Below the pieces are notes generated by a model that did no database searches, was not told the DNA's origin, and worked only from the letters and a program-made list of their open reading frames with translations. 64,000 nucleotides of DNA from Dermatemys mawii (taxonomy: Eukaryota > Chordata > Testudines > Dermatemydidae): assembly GCA_007922305.1 (NCBI GenBank), contig ML677333.1, forward strand, positions 11,946,502 to 12,010,501, given 5' to 3'. Every line of letters begins with the position of its first letter. Within the stretch, counting starts at the first letter, position 1. Positions 47,304 to 59,559 of this stretch are shown here, piece by piece. A program made the position numbers and the translations under genes.

Positions 47304-48465
47304 TTAGCAGACAGTAGTTAGGTCCAGATTCCAGTTATGTTTCTTCAGGCTTTTGAGCCAGTCTGAAAACACACCTGTCAATTCTTTACCTGATATATCT
47401 ACATCAAAGGCCAAGAAACTGTGTGCAGTTTCTTTCTCTTTACACCACTGCCAAGTCTGTTCCAACATATAATACCCCCGAACAAAGAGTGAACAAAACT
47501 CTCCTTGGCAGTGGTCTTAGCTGAGATGCTATACTTGATATCTCCAGTATTTCAAAATACTAGACCAGTGTTTCTCTGACTTTTCTCCCTTCTACCCCAC
47601 CTCAGCTGTGTCATGACCCTGTGTAGTTGATGCACAACTCATCATTTGCCTCGTCAGTTTTTTCCCCCTCCTGACCTTTTTCTTTTCTCAATTCCATTCC
47701 CACCTCCCACCCCCAACTTCTTTTTTCCTTCTTTACCTTATACTCTTTCCCTTTGGTGATCATTCCTCCTAGGGCTTTTTAACTTATCCATATATTAAGA
47801 ATCCAGATGCTAGTGATTTGAGTGTTGTCATCTTCCATCCTGTGCTGATGAAGTTTTGATTCTTTGGGGAAAAGAATGAAAAGCTGCTTTTCTGGCTAGT
47901 GCAGAAAATGTTGCACTACAGTGTGTATCCCCCATAATGATCCAATTTTCACTTCCATGTCAGTCTTAGGAGCAACCAAATGAACCATGATTCCCTGAAC
48001 TGATACAGGAATGCTGGAGGGAATTCCAAGAATGGCAGCCATGGCAAGTACACTGTGTAAATCCAGACAATGTCTGTGTCCAACACATTCTTGTTGAATG
48101 CTGGATTTGGCCACACTTCATTTTTACTGCTAAATTACCAAGACAAATCTTATTTTATGGCATAGTCACTCAATCTGTATATATCTCACATTTTTATCCC
48201 TTTCAAAAACTGTTTCATCTCCAGAAATAGCCACATCAATGATTAATTTTGCTTTCAAGTTTTCTCAGATAAACCCATATCATGCTGGGCTTTCTCTACC
48301 TGTATAGCTGTTGAGTCATACAGAATTTATATATCATTATTCTGAAGTATTTCTTGATGTTATATCTCCATACTTCATCACATTCCAGTTTACACTTCAG
48401 CAATCCCCAGTGCAGATAATTTTCACCTGCTTGATAGTGTAACTTGTCAATTAACCTTCAAAGAT
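47304..48465 (-). pseudogene. Unidentified protein-coding fossil, several frame breaks
   Basis: Four minus-strand stretches in decreasing coordinates read like one protein in pieces. About 48440-48360: LHYQAGENYLHWGLLKCKLE then EVWRYNIKKYF. About 48330-48180: ILYDSTAIQVEKAQHDMGL, then KAKLIIDVAISGDETVFERD and NVRYIQIE. About 48110-47780: IPSSIPVSVQGIMVHLVAPK, SLWGIHTVVQHFLH and QLFILFPKESKLHQHRMEDD. 47500-47304: GYYMLEQTWQWCKEKETAHS, FDVDISGKELTGVFSDWLKS and HNWNLDL. Codon-like composition and charged, tryptophan-rich runs set it apart from the noise frames nearby. Frameshifts and stops break it and no intron signals separate the pieces clearly, so a retroposed pseudogene is the simplest reading. 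Decayed exons of a real gene remain possible. I do not recognise the parent protein, and none of the mobile-element families here contains such a sequence. Confidence 0.5.
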
Positions 48466-50129
48466 TGATTATCAAGTTGTAACATGTTGAATTATTTCTG
48501 ATTTCCTATTGCACAGACAGCCCACTGGCAGGACTCGTACAGACAGGGGAATGTCATGGGCAGAAATGAGTCATTGCTAGCTAAGTTGCATATCTTTTTT
48601 TCTAAGTTCCAATCTCCCCAAACTATTATAATACTAAGAAAATAATTTGTGTGAAGGTTTTTTTTTCTTAATTTCCCCAATGACCCAATATATTGGGTTG
48701 AGACAGATACATCCAATTGTACACTACAGTCATAACTGATGTAAGCCATCCCAACAAAGTATGTTGGTCTGACAATTCAATAAAAATGCAGTTCTCAAAA
48801 TATTAACTTAATAATTAAAACTGGATTTTTCTATCCAAAACAACACAAGTGGCTGTGGTTGATCAGCTAAAGTACAAGCCACATTTCAATAAATCTGGGT
48901 TCTGTAGCACTACCCTTCAGCTAACTGCATGAGCCAACTTTTCTTCTATTCCCAAAAGTGCAGGTCTAATATCAAATACTCAAATTTCTGATCGGAAAAT
49001 AACTGCTTGGCTTTGTATTGAGTTCTCTCTCATCAGTGTTCAGCATGAAGGAAGGGGGGAAGAATTAAGACAAACGGATGAATAGAACGAAATGTCAGTG
49101 ACAGGTAAAGAAATGTTTACTATATATTATTGGCCCTGATTCCTCAGTCCACTATGGTCTCTTTGCACCACTCTACTGTTACAAAGGGATCATAAAGCTG
49201 GCTTAATCAACCAGCTGGTAATTCTCCCTAAGCGGGATCCTCAGATGATGTAGAGCCACCAAAGCATCTGTACACTGCCTTATTGAAGTCCCATCCTTGT
49301 TATGGTCAGGGCCTGGTTTCCCCACTATTTTCTCTGGCCCCTGGTACAGTTAATAAACATATGGAATAAGTTACTAACTGAGCAACAGAGGAATGAAGGA
49401 AGGGGTATAAATGGAGTTCAAGAGATCCTTCCTTCTTCAAAGCAATGAGAGAGTATAAGATGAGAAGAGTGAGGTTAAGCTAACGTTGAAATTAGAAAAA
49501 TAAGAAGAAATATGTTGGATTGTTTAAAGCTCTTTTCCAGTTCCTAAAACTTTGTATAATCTTAATGAATTATTTCATATTACTGAGCTGGCCATGGTCC
49601 TTTTTAATTAAATTTTAACTTAAAGTGCTGTTAATGGTGTCTCAAAAGCTATGAAACTGAATGTGTTTTTCAACCATTTAAAGAAGCATATCTCCAAATT
49701 GTTAAGACTTGCTCATCAGAGTGAAACAAAATGTCTTGATTTTTTTTCCCCACTCTATCTCTTTTATGAGGTACATTACAGAAGGGAGACAGAACAATGA
49801 ACTGAAGTGTGAAGATTTTAAGATTTCCTTCTTTAAAATTGTTTTTTAGGCAAGAAGTTAACTATCTATCCATGCTCATTAGCTGGTTGGAAATTATCCA
49901 TCAAAACTTCTTTTTAATGGAAAATGGCTCTTTTGTTAAAATGGAAATCTCCATTTTCAATTATGTTTCTGAAGAAAAACTGACCTTTTTGTTTACATTT
50001 TCAGCAACCATAAACTATTTCACTTGAAAACCTAAAACCTTTTGTTTTTCAGCAACCCCACAAAAAACATTTTCATCTAATTGTTTTTTTGGTGGGGAGG
50101 AACTAATATTTCCTGATTAGTTTGAATGG
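48466..50129. other. Unassigned AT-rich sequence
   Basis: A minus-strand frame at 48492-48749 lies just upstream of the fossil at 47304-48465 and could belong to it, but shows no convincing motif. Nothing else recognised. Confidence 0.35.
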
Positions 50130-50225
50130 ACACAGAGGCCCTATTTACGCACATGCTTAACTTAAATCCCATTCAAGTCAATGGGACTTGGTCACGTGCT
50201 TAAAGTTAAGCATGAGCCCAAGGGC
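50130..50225. repeat. Palindromic 'gcacatgcttaactt' family copy
   Basis: 'cgcacatgcttaacttaaat' is mirrored by 'cacgtgcttaaagttaagca' around 'cccattcaagtcaatgggac'. A near-palindrome of about 75 bp. Related fragments lie at 36095-36175 and 52590-52665. Confidence 0.6.
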
Positions 50226-52589
50226 TTTTCTGAACTGGAATGAAACTAGCCATATGTCTAGGAGTTTTCCTAAATTGTGGCCTCAGTCCTCTGAGCCTAC
50301 TAACAAGGGAGAAAAGTGCAAGTGAGTTTCATAACTGGGATAGAAGTTCTAGTGATGTAGACATAGAAACTGCTCTGAGGCCACTAAACACTTTCAAATG
50401 GCCCAAACACCCAATAGACAGTAACTGCTTCAGTCATTATTGGCGTGTGGTAAAGTTGTTATTATGACTGTTCAGGAGGCAGCCATTTTGGAATTTTATT
50501 TTATTTAGCAGTTAAGTAACAGTAATTACTGGTCAGAAAATGGGAGATAATTTTGTCACATTTCTGTTGCAATTCTCTTAGTTAAAATTTAGAAATTCCA
50601 ACAGTATTTTCAAAATTTAAAAATTTTGACCGGCTCAAGTATTGTAATAGTCACCACTGGAGGAAGCTCTCATCTTTGTTACTAATCTAATCCATTCAGT
50701 CTCTCCTAAACTTATACTCTTAAGTATAATAATATTAAAAAGTACTCTAGAGATGCAGAGAAACAATGAAAAGGCAAATCCCAAAGCAAACAACTTTGCA
50801 CGTCTTGCATTCCATAAGTAGCCTGCATGCAGAGTACATGGAGAATTACTTTATACCCAACAGGCAAGGATATAGTAATAACACTGTTAAATGAAAAATC
50901 ATTTATCACAGCACGGCCAGCTCATGAGCTGAAGCCATTCCTCTCTTTAACTCACCCCCTCAGCTCTGAGTCACAGTCAGATTCTGTACTCTTTTCCACA
51001 AATTGGATTGTTTTGGCTGGAACTAGATAGACACATATGTTACCACCTGCTGCACATTCTTTAGTTCTTAACTTTTACAACAGCTTGGTTTTGATCTTTG
51101 AACAGTTTGTTCAGTGGAGAAAGTGGAAGCAGGAGGACAGTGTGCTCTTCTATTGCTCTTCATACTGTGCAATAAATACTATTCTGGTTTTTCCTCAGGC
51201 TGGTGAAATAGTTGCTGTTGCTAGTTGATACCTGAGTGTGGAGGTGGTAACAGAGGCTATAGGGTTACTCTTCTACAGTTCTACAGATCCCACTCAAGTT
51301 CCTGAATATAATGGTTGAGACAGTGTTGGAAAGAAACTCCACATGCTGGGTGTTGACTCTTTGAGTCATATTTTACATTCATCTCTAAATATGTGTATGC
51401 AGAATTTTTGTCAAAACTGGAATTTGCTTGCCCATTTGTATGTGCAAATAAGGTTTTGTATATGCAAACAAAGGCATGCATTTTTCAGGTGCAAATTTAG
51501 AAAGAGAAGATAAACATTTGAACTCATTCTCTTGCCAGAGAGTTCACTTCTAGTGACAGTAGATGGAGCAGCAACAGTATGCACTCTTTTCTCCTTCTTT
51601 AATGTATTTCTTTTGTCACTCTTCGTTCTCTGCCTTTTTATACATATACAAGAGTCCAACCATGAAGTCAACCAAACAAAAAGAATCCTGGTCAAACTTA
51701 GAATATGACAGTGCTCCAATGACTCCTCTGTGAAAGTTCATTCAGCTTTCTGACCTAATTTCTCACATATACAGTTGTAGTTAGAGCTGGCCAAATAGTG
51801 AAAAAAGCCTGAGCCACAAAAACCTTCATGAATAAAAAGCACTCTGTTTAGTTCTCTATGGTTTGTGTGATTGTATTATTTATTATTTGTGAAGAGAACC
51901 ACTAAGTATTTGCAAATAGATTTTTAGAATGCTGAAAGTGTCATGACTTTTAGCATCCATGATTATCTGTGCAAAAGAATGCTTCCTTATTAGTTCTATG
52001 GTTAAATAATTCCACCATCCAATCAGGGAGCAGGGACAATACCAAGTGACTTGGGTGATCGGTCACAAATCAAAAATAGTGAGAAGATGAACAAAAAGTT
52101 CTCACACCAGTCTGAACAATCACGCACAATCTGAAAATGGTTAATCTAAAGTATTCAGGAAATACATATGAACAGCAAACACAGTCAAAATCAGGCTGCA
52201 TATTTGCATAACTCACTAAATAAGAGGCTAACTCTCACATTCAATAAATATGTATATTCTTAATGTTACATTCATGCTTGCAGGTTCTGGGACCCAAGCA
52301 CTTGGTTCTGATTAGTTAATTATTCAGGCACTCATCCAGATATTCTTGAAATATATGTAAATATTCAGTGGTATTGCTAACCTGTGTAACTGTTAGCTAG
52401 ATCAGGGCTTAGCTCTATGATGAATATTTTAACATAATTCAACCAGCTCAATTTACATTTTCTCTTATGTGTGATGTGTTATATTACCCTTGTTACATTT
52501 ACAACTGTCCATACTGACTGGCAACAAACCTGGACACCCTTATTAGCCTACATGTTCTACTCTACTAAACAATTCACTTTACTCTTGAC
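50226..52589. other. Unassigned AT-rich sequence
   Basis: Short frames at 50712-51719 carry no motif. Nothing recognised. Confidence 0.4.
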
Positions 52590-52665
52590 ACAGCACATGC
52601 CTAACTTTAAACATGTAAGTAGTTCCATTGAAGAATATGCACATGCTTAAATGATATTCTGATTG
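52590..52665. repeat. Palindromic 'gcacatgcttaactt' family fragment
   Basis: 'cagcacatgcctaactttaa' and 'atgcacatgcttaaatgata' face each other around 'agtagttccattgaa'. Decayed copy of the 50130 family. Confidence 0.5.
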
Positions 52666-53244
52666 ATGCCGGTGTCACTATTACTAATCCATATATAATG
52701 ACATTTTCTTAATAGATGAGCTAAATGGGAGTTGTTTTATAACAAACACAAATAAAAAGTTTGACTCAAAATGGTATAACGCTAATAAAATATAGAAATG
52801 TAAAAATAAATTATGATTGGCTACTATGCCATACAATGTTATAAATTGTTTCCTTTCCTTTTATTTAATAAATGGGGTTTAAGTTTAATAAATTGTGGCT
52901 GGGTTTGAAGGTATACATCTGTCATTTGATCACTGACAATTATACTGATCTTGTACTAATATAATGTCTTTCAACCAAATGGTTCCCAAAGCACTTTAGC
53001 TGACAGTACAAATGTGTAAAGGAATTGCCAAAGTACAGTTATCTCTGAGTACAGAGTATAACATTCACAAGACTGTGCAACAGTTTAGGACAGAACACAT
53101 ATCTATTGGGAAGTACAGGGGCAAGTTCATCAGAGTTTACTCACCTATTCATTGAAAAAAGTCCATAGGATTTAATATATACAGGCAGTAGATCTTTAAA
53201 TTTTGTATCTCATCTAAAAAGATGGCAACTTACAGTTCCCTTTA
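52666..53244. other. Mostly unassigned
   Basis: 'aatgtctttcaaccaaatgg', 'ttcccaaagcactttagctg' near 52963-53002 may be a SINE end; too decayed to call. Confidence 0.35.
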
Positions 53245-53425
53245 GCATTGGCAGTGTTGTTGTAGCCATGTTGGTCCCAGGATATTAGAGAGACAAGATG
53301 GGTGAAGTAATATCTTTTGTTGGACCAACTTCTGCTGGTGAAAGAGAGAAGCTGTTGAGTTTACACACAGAACTCTTTCAGGTCTGAAGAAGCTGGTCCA
53401 ATAAAAGATACTACCTACTAACATT
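53245..53425 (-). mobile_element. Penelope-like 3' end (second family) with a mirrored fragment
   Basis: 'gcagtgttgttgtagccatg', 'ggtcccaggatattagagag' and 'gtaatatcttttgttggacc' form the inverse of a familiar sauropsid 3' tail. At 53393-53418 'tggtccaataaaagatacta' repeats the same tail in the other orientation. The layout, tail facing away from tail, is like that at 885-1745, which suggests a PLE, but no coding part remains. Confidence 0.45.
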
Positions 53426-53499
53426 TCCCTTAGCATATGGATTGTTTTAGCGATTTTCAATCCAGATATTGAAATCACTGTATTAGGCATTAGAATTAG

Positions 53500-55190
53500 G
53501 TGACAGTCTGGGCCCCTATGTTCACCCCTTTATTCCGACTACGATAAATCTTGTACAAAGTACACTTTGAGAGGTATCATTTGAAAACTCATAATTTGCT
53601 GATCATCAGTAGTCTGGTAAAATGTGTGAGGCAACATTGTATGTACAAGTATAAGATTCTACTGTATGGTATTGCTGAGACATGCTCCAAGTCTGGGAAA
53701 CAACCACAAATGAGTTCCTCAGAGACGAAAGGCTGGCCAACACCTCAGCCAGGTGTCAACAAGATTAATTGGGCTATCACCTGGTTAAGTGCAACACTGG
53801 AGCCCTTAAGTTTGACTCCCACACCATGGATACCTGTTCTGTCTAATGTTTCTCCTCTGCTGATATACCAAATTGCTGTAACACTCTGAGAAGCTCAGCG
53901 AATCCAGGAAAACAGATGTCTTCCTATCCTCAATACTCTCCGTACCTAGCAAAACAAAAAGTCTTAAGTCACACAAGGCTTTCTGGAACATTCATTTAGC
54001 CTCATGCAACCAGGCTGTGGTCAGAAAGAGGCCTGGAGAGCAGATTGGGCTAAAGAAGACTTAAGAAATAAGCACCTTGTGCTGAATCCCACCCAGAAGG
54101 TGCCTTGGTTCTACATTCCATGGCCATCTTGGTCAACTCTGAACTGAATCCAAACTAAACATGGTAGATATGGATGTCTAATGCACAAATAGAAAATCAA
54201 AGACTCCTTGGAGTGCAAATGTGGCTCTCCACAACAGACTATCAAACATATCATCACCTACTGCCCAATTTATAAATACGAAGGAGGAATCAGTGAAATA
54301 CATTCTGCTACTCCTGATGTAGCCATTTGGCTTGATCAACTTCAGGTGAAATTATAGTTGCTGGTCTACACCAGCCATATGAAACAAAAAGACCTGATTA
54401 AGTGGCCATTCCTTGACAAAGAAATAGCTGGATTTTCCCATCCACCTAGGCTTTTTGTCTCCTGAGGCTTGGCTGGAGATGACTCTCCGAAGAGAAAGAG
54501 CTATTAGAAAGAAGTGGAGATTTCCCAAGTCATCTTTTCCTTTCTCTCTACCACATCATCAACAACATCTCAAGAACAAAGGTAGCAGCACTGGACTGGT
54601 GGAGAGATCCTGGCTGAAAGGAGTTCAGCCAGTAAGACGGATGAGACCTGAGAGAGACCTTTGCTTTGAATTCACTTAGTTTTGCCAAGTTAGGTACTAG
54701 CTGTGTTTTACTTTTATTTTCTTCTAACCAATTCTGACTTTTATGCCTTATTACTTGTAATCACTAAAAATCTATATTTCTGTGGTTAATAAACTTGTTT
54801 TACTGTTTTATCTAAACCAGTGTGTTTGAACTGATGTGTTTGGGAAACTCCATTTAGGATAACAGGACTTGTGCATATCATTTCTTTTAATAAAAGGTGG
54901 ACTTTATAGGAGCTTTTATTGTCTAGGAGAGGATTAGGTAGTATAAGACAGACTTTTGGGGGGAAAGTCTGGGACTGGGAATTTGCTAGTGTTGCTCTGC
55001 AGTGTAAGTCAGCAGTGGCTGACCAAAGCACTCATAACTGGGATAAATGTACATGCTGGTGGCTGTGTGTAAGCAGACCAGGAGTGGTAGGTTTCATAGC
55101 AAAGCAGGTTGGAGAACTGAGGGGACACAGCTGTTCATCAGTCCAGACTGTACCCTGGGCAATGTCTCAACTGGAACTTGGGGCAAAATA
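53500..55190 (+). mobile_element. LTR-like repeat with a LINE fragment inside
   Basis: I recognise the block order as one abundant turtle repeat: 'tgggcccctatgttcacccc', 'aaaactcataatttgctgat', 'caggctgtggtcagaaagag', 'gactggtggagagatcctgg', 'tctgacttttatgccttatt', 'ggttaataaacttgttttac' and 'gggggaaagtctgggactgg'. AATAAA in the last third is placed as in an LTR. Termini and target duplication were not found, so the exact ends and the LTR status are unproven. Sequence at about 54190-54360 does not belong to this repeat. Confidence 0.5.
54195..54356 (+). pseudogene. LINE C-terminal fragment with zinc-knuckle-like cysteines
   Basis: The frame reads LECKCGSPQQTIKHIITYCP, KYEGGISEIHSATPD and WLDQLQVKL before a stop. 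CxC-GxxxQT-xxHI-xxxCP with YxGGxxxLH is the pattern at the extreme C-terminus of some non-LTR reverse transcriptases. Fifty-four codons are open. It interrupts the surrounding LTR-like repeat. The clade is not identified. Confidence 0.5.
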
Positions 55191-57109
55191 AAAAGGTGAC
55201 ATTTTTTTTAAAAAAAATCCTTTTTTAATTTCAAGTTGTTGACCTTCTACAAATGTCAAAATTCAAAAACTGTTGGGTGGAGAGTATTATGAAAATGTCA
55301 CCAATTTTCCCCACCATTTTTGAAAAATGTTGAATTTTGAAATTCCATCAACATTTTAAAATTCAAAAAAATTTGTTCCACTCCATTATTGATCCAAGTG
55401 AGTTCTCTTTAGTAGATGAGAACAGAGCTTATAGCTACATTACTAGTAGATATCCTCTCATGATTTTTAAAAAATCATTATTTTTACTACTACTACTGCA
55501 TATAGAAAAAAAATCAGTACTTCTGAAAGACTGCCACAATTTGCAACCTATGGCATATTTGCCCAGTCTGCTTACTGCAAAGCTGCAACATTTGAAGTCA
55601 TTCAGTTTGTTCCTTATGTTGGACCTCTCACTCAGAACTGTCTTACTGCTGTAGTCAGAGCAACAGAGAGTTTGTGCTTGTTCTTTTATTCAATAAGGGG
55701 AAACAAAAGATGGGCTTGATTTTCCTCTGGCTTGGTCTTCACTAGCCATTTACAGCTGTACAAATGGAGTAGAAAATGAAAACATTCTGAACTGAAAACA
55801 TTTGGCACCTATTCTGCAGAGGAAGATGTGTCTATACAAAGTTTAAGTCCGTAGACAATCAGGCTGGATGCTTACTAAATACACCATGAGGGTGCCTCTT
55901 CTGTATATTTCTAGATGGGGGAAGAATTGAAGTGAAAGTGAATTCAGCCAGGAGGGAAAATTTCAGTAACCTCTTGGCCCCTCTACCACCTTTCCCCATT
56001 GGGATGTTTGTGTTAGAAGTGGTCTTGTTCTCCTTTGTCACTAAAAAGTTGAAACATTTTTTCAAGTTAATAAAAGCCTTAACATTAAAACTATATGGGA
56101 CAAAATGGCAGAGTAGGCAGTAAACTGTTCCAAACAAGAAGAGCTTGCTTCTGATACAGTTTTGTAATTGTTGCACTCCTTAAAATATTGGCCAGTCTTA
56201 AGATATTAATCACTTTAAAGACTGATCAGTTCCCATATGTTGGCTGTGGATCTTCACAAGGAGACATGCTAGGTAGAGGAATGATTTCTAGTTTTGGAAC
56301 ACAGGGCCAAGTAGGAACTCTTGCTTAGTGCATGTTCAAGCAGACTTAGTGTCCCCTTTGTTAGCAAAAAAACTCTTATCCTCTCTCCGTCTTCTTCTCC
56401 CCAGTGCTCATTCTTGGTTGCTGTCTTATTGGGAGCCATTGAGAAAGGCAGCAGGAGGTAGCATGTCTGGCAAGAGCAGGTCTTGGGGGAGAAGCAGTTG
56501 CAAAGTCTAGAACAGTTCCATGCTTAGAAGTTGAGCTAACACTTGGGAAGAACAGGGTGAAGAACTTGAGATTCCCCACCTACTGGGATTTCAGGCCTAC
56601 GGAAGGCTGGGGAGAAGGCAGGAGTCTTGCTGGGAGTAGGAGAGAGCCCAGAAGTGAGGTGGGGTCACCTCAGGCAAGTGGAAAGAGGGTGAACTTGGAT
56701 CCCATTCCTCATCTTAGAATCCTAAAGACCAGGATCCTTAGGTTTCCTGAAGATTTAATGGACCCAAAGTGAGTGTGAGTATGGAAGAGCGAGTTATAAG
56801 GAATGCAACAAGTACACAGTGAATTTAGTAGCTAAAAGAATAATATTGTAAAAATGGAAAATATTTGGCATAATATTAAAATTACTGGACTGGCACATTG
56901 GTGGATATGCTTAGAGGATATACTGCCATTTTCATAGGCCAGATACATTTAAGGAAATTGGAAGGATTAAGATAAATTTACGGAAATACTGGTCTTCGGT
57001 TCTTTTCTGTACATAGAGGATGAAATGTGTGCTGTAGTTTGGAATAGAAGCTTGAAAAAAATATCTATAAAACTATTCTAGCAGCTGTTTGCAGCATATG
57101 GAAATATAT
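55191..57109. other. Unassigned AT-rich sequence
   Basis: At 55200-55380 short 'aaattcaaaa' and 'ttttgaaatt' blocks alternate in both orientations, probably a decayed repeat. A (TAC)n tract sits near 55485-55498. Nothing else recognised. Confidence 0.4.
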
Positions 57110-57442
57110 CAGGGATTGGCAACCTTTGGCACACAGCCCATCAGGGAAATCCGCTGGCGGACCAGAATGGTTTGTTTACCTGCAGAATCTGCAGGTTTGG
57201 CCAATCGCAGCTCCCACTGGCTGCAGTTTGCTGCTCCAGGCCAATGGGGGCTGTGGGAAGCTGCATGAGCCGAGGGATGTGCTGGCTGCCACTTTCCGTA
57301 ACCCCCATTGGCCTGGAATGGCGAACTGCAGCCAGCGGGAGCTGTGATCGGCTGAACCTGCAGATGCTGCAGGTAAACAAATGGTCCTGGCCCGCGAGTG
57401 GATTTCCCTGATGGGCCCCATGCCAAAGGTTGCCAGTCCCTG
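57110..57442. mobile_element. Full-length palindromic hAT-like MITE
   Basis: CAGGGATTGGCAACCTTTGG at 57110 is mirrored by CCAAAGGTTGCCAGTCCCTG at 57442. The mirror continues for about 145 bp per arm with roughly 85% identity ('gggaaatccgctggcgg' against 'gcgagtggatttccc', 'ctgcaggtaaacaaatgg' against 'ggtttgtttacctgcag', 'aggccaatgggggctgtg' against 'gtaacccccattggcct'), leaving a short loop near 57270. Open frames on both strands are by-products of the palindrome. No clear 8-bp duplication is visible. Confidence 0.8.
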
Positions 57443-57596
57443 TTATAAACCATTTAGCACATCTCTTTATCTGTCTATTTTGATGGTGGTCAGTGTAAGA
57501 AGCATTGCTATCACAGCTACAGTCTCAGGTGCAAATATCCATTGTGGTGCTGGTACAGGCAATACTCTTCTTTTCATTTAAACCATGATATGAACA

Positions 57597-58266
57597 TGTG
57601 ATGGAGTGTCTCTCCCACACAGATGAACATAGAATTAATGGGAGTCAGAGATCAATTAGCCCACTTGTGGTTGCATCTGGAAGGTGAGGCAGGCCTAATT
57701 AATGAGGAGACCTTGCAGGAGAAACATTGATTGTTATAACCAGAGGAAGTCTGAAGCAGATGGGGACTGCAGGGAGAGAGGGCAAAACTCTGCAGTCACT
57801 CACCTGATAACAGGGGGTGAAAAAACCTGTAAGGAACAGGAAGACTCTTGCTAGTTGAGGAGAGAACCTAGGAAAAACTTGATAAGAAGAAGTCCAGCGA
57901 GATGATACCAAGGAGGAAGGGGAGAGAGCCTTGTCTGCCTGTCCTAGAATCCTTAGACTTTCGGATCCTTGTATAGATGGCAGGCCTAAGTTCCCCTACT
58001 AGCCGATGGTAGGCATGAAGCCTCTAAGAAGGCGAGATGGGGCTACTGGAAGCCCCAAGAAAAGTCTGTATGAATCACTGGGCCCAGAACTGAGGGAAGC
58101 AGACCAGACGGAGGTGTCAGACACTTGGATTTTTCAGGACTTCCGGTTATCGTGAAAGGCAGGGGCTGGCCAGAGGGCCTAGTCATGAGAAAGGGTGGAC
58201 TACCATGGGACTTGAGCCACTATTGGCAGGAGGCACTAGAAAGGAGAGAGCCTTCTATGCCACATG
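57597..58266 (+). mobile_element. LTR-like repeat, uncertain
   Basis: Starts TGTGATGGAGTGTCTCTCC and could end CTTCTATGCCACA (58254-58266). The opening and the purine-rich body resemble turtle LTR families beginning 'tgtgatgg'. No target duplication, TATA or polyadenylation signal was identified. Confidence 0.35.
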
Positions 58267-59559
58267 TGTGCTGCATGAGTCCACTCTTTTACAAAGTATT
58301 AACATAGCCTTAACATATTAAGTTTGCTATGTTACCAGTGTTTAGTGCAATGGAATTTTATATCTATGTGGCAAACCTGTTCTTTAAAGTTGTTGTAGGT
58401 TAGGACTGACCCATACACCCACCTCTATATGTAAAGTTCTGCAGTACTGATCCCTGCTATCACAGAGCTATTTGTGTTACCTTCTGTCTAGTAGACCTAA
58501 TGTGTAAAAGCAAGAAGATACCATAATAGTTGTACTGGTGCTGGTTCATGGTTGATGTGCCTGTAAAGGCAAAGGATGACTGACCAATATGCTACCAGCA
58601 CTCATGCTAGCATCACAGCAGATGCGTTGTCACATGAGTAATAGTAAATCCTGTGCTAATCTTAGCCACCATTCTAGACACTTTCCTATGGCTATCCATT
58701 TTGTTCCTAGAGTTTGCCTAGGTTTTTTGTTTGTTTCTTTCTTTTAAAACTTGCACCAGATCTGCAAGTTTACAAACAAACAAAATCCCCCACAATATAG
58801 AACTAAATTTAAAAGCCTGTCCTGGATTCATTCTGAGATATATTCTATGAATTTACTATGATAAGGATAAAACCAAAACAGCACCATTAAATTTACAATA
58901 AAAGCATCTCTTTGTAGAGAAACATGAAAAGTGTTTTTCTCTGTTCAGATCTCACTAAAGTATAACTTAGTATACCCTGTTAGGAGGTCATTGTTTAAAA
59001 TAGACTCAGCTGGAATTTCCAATGTTCACTGAGCTATAAGTTTTAAGAAGCTATGACATTTGTTGTCATGCTGAATTCTTGAAGCAGTAATACGTGAGCT
59101 GCATTCTACCAAAGCTAAAACATTGCTAGCTAATATAATTTCAAACTTGCTAGCCTTCCTTGTGATGAGGCATTTCAATTGTATTTAACTAGATTGAATC
59201 AATGTAATTGAAAAACACACCTTTTTTTGCTCCTCAAGACGAAGCTTTGATGTGACAGTCAAATGGAGTACATGTGAATTTCATAAAGGATGAAATTATA
59301 CTAATAAAGGTTAATAGGGGAAAAACATCTTATAAAGCAATTGATAACCAACAGTACATACAAAAAATAGGAAACTCAAAATATTCTTAGCTAGTTTTTA
59401 CCTCACCTTCTCTATTTAAAAAGAAACAAAACTTCTTAGAAATATTATCATATTCTGGATCCATCGCTCAGAAATCTATTATGAGCTGTAGTGTTTTGGA
59501 TCTTTATTGGAGATTAGAGTAAACCCGTTTATGATGATGGAGTCTCATGCTGAGGTAGA
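58267..59559. other. Unassigned AT-rich sequence
   Basis: Nothing recognised. Confidence 0.45.

Noticed and set aside
57109..57453. Overlapping frames of 73-114 codons on both strands
   Set aside because: They are produced by the mirrored arms of a palindromic MITE; the peptides on the two strands resemble each other for that reason.
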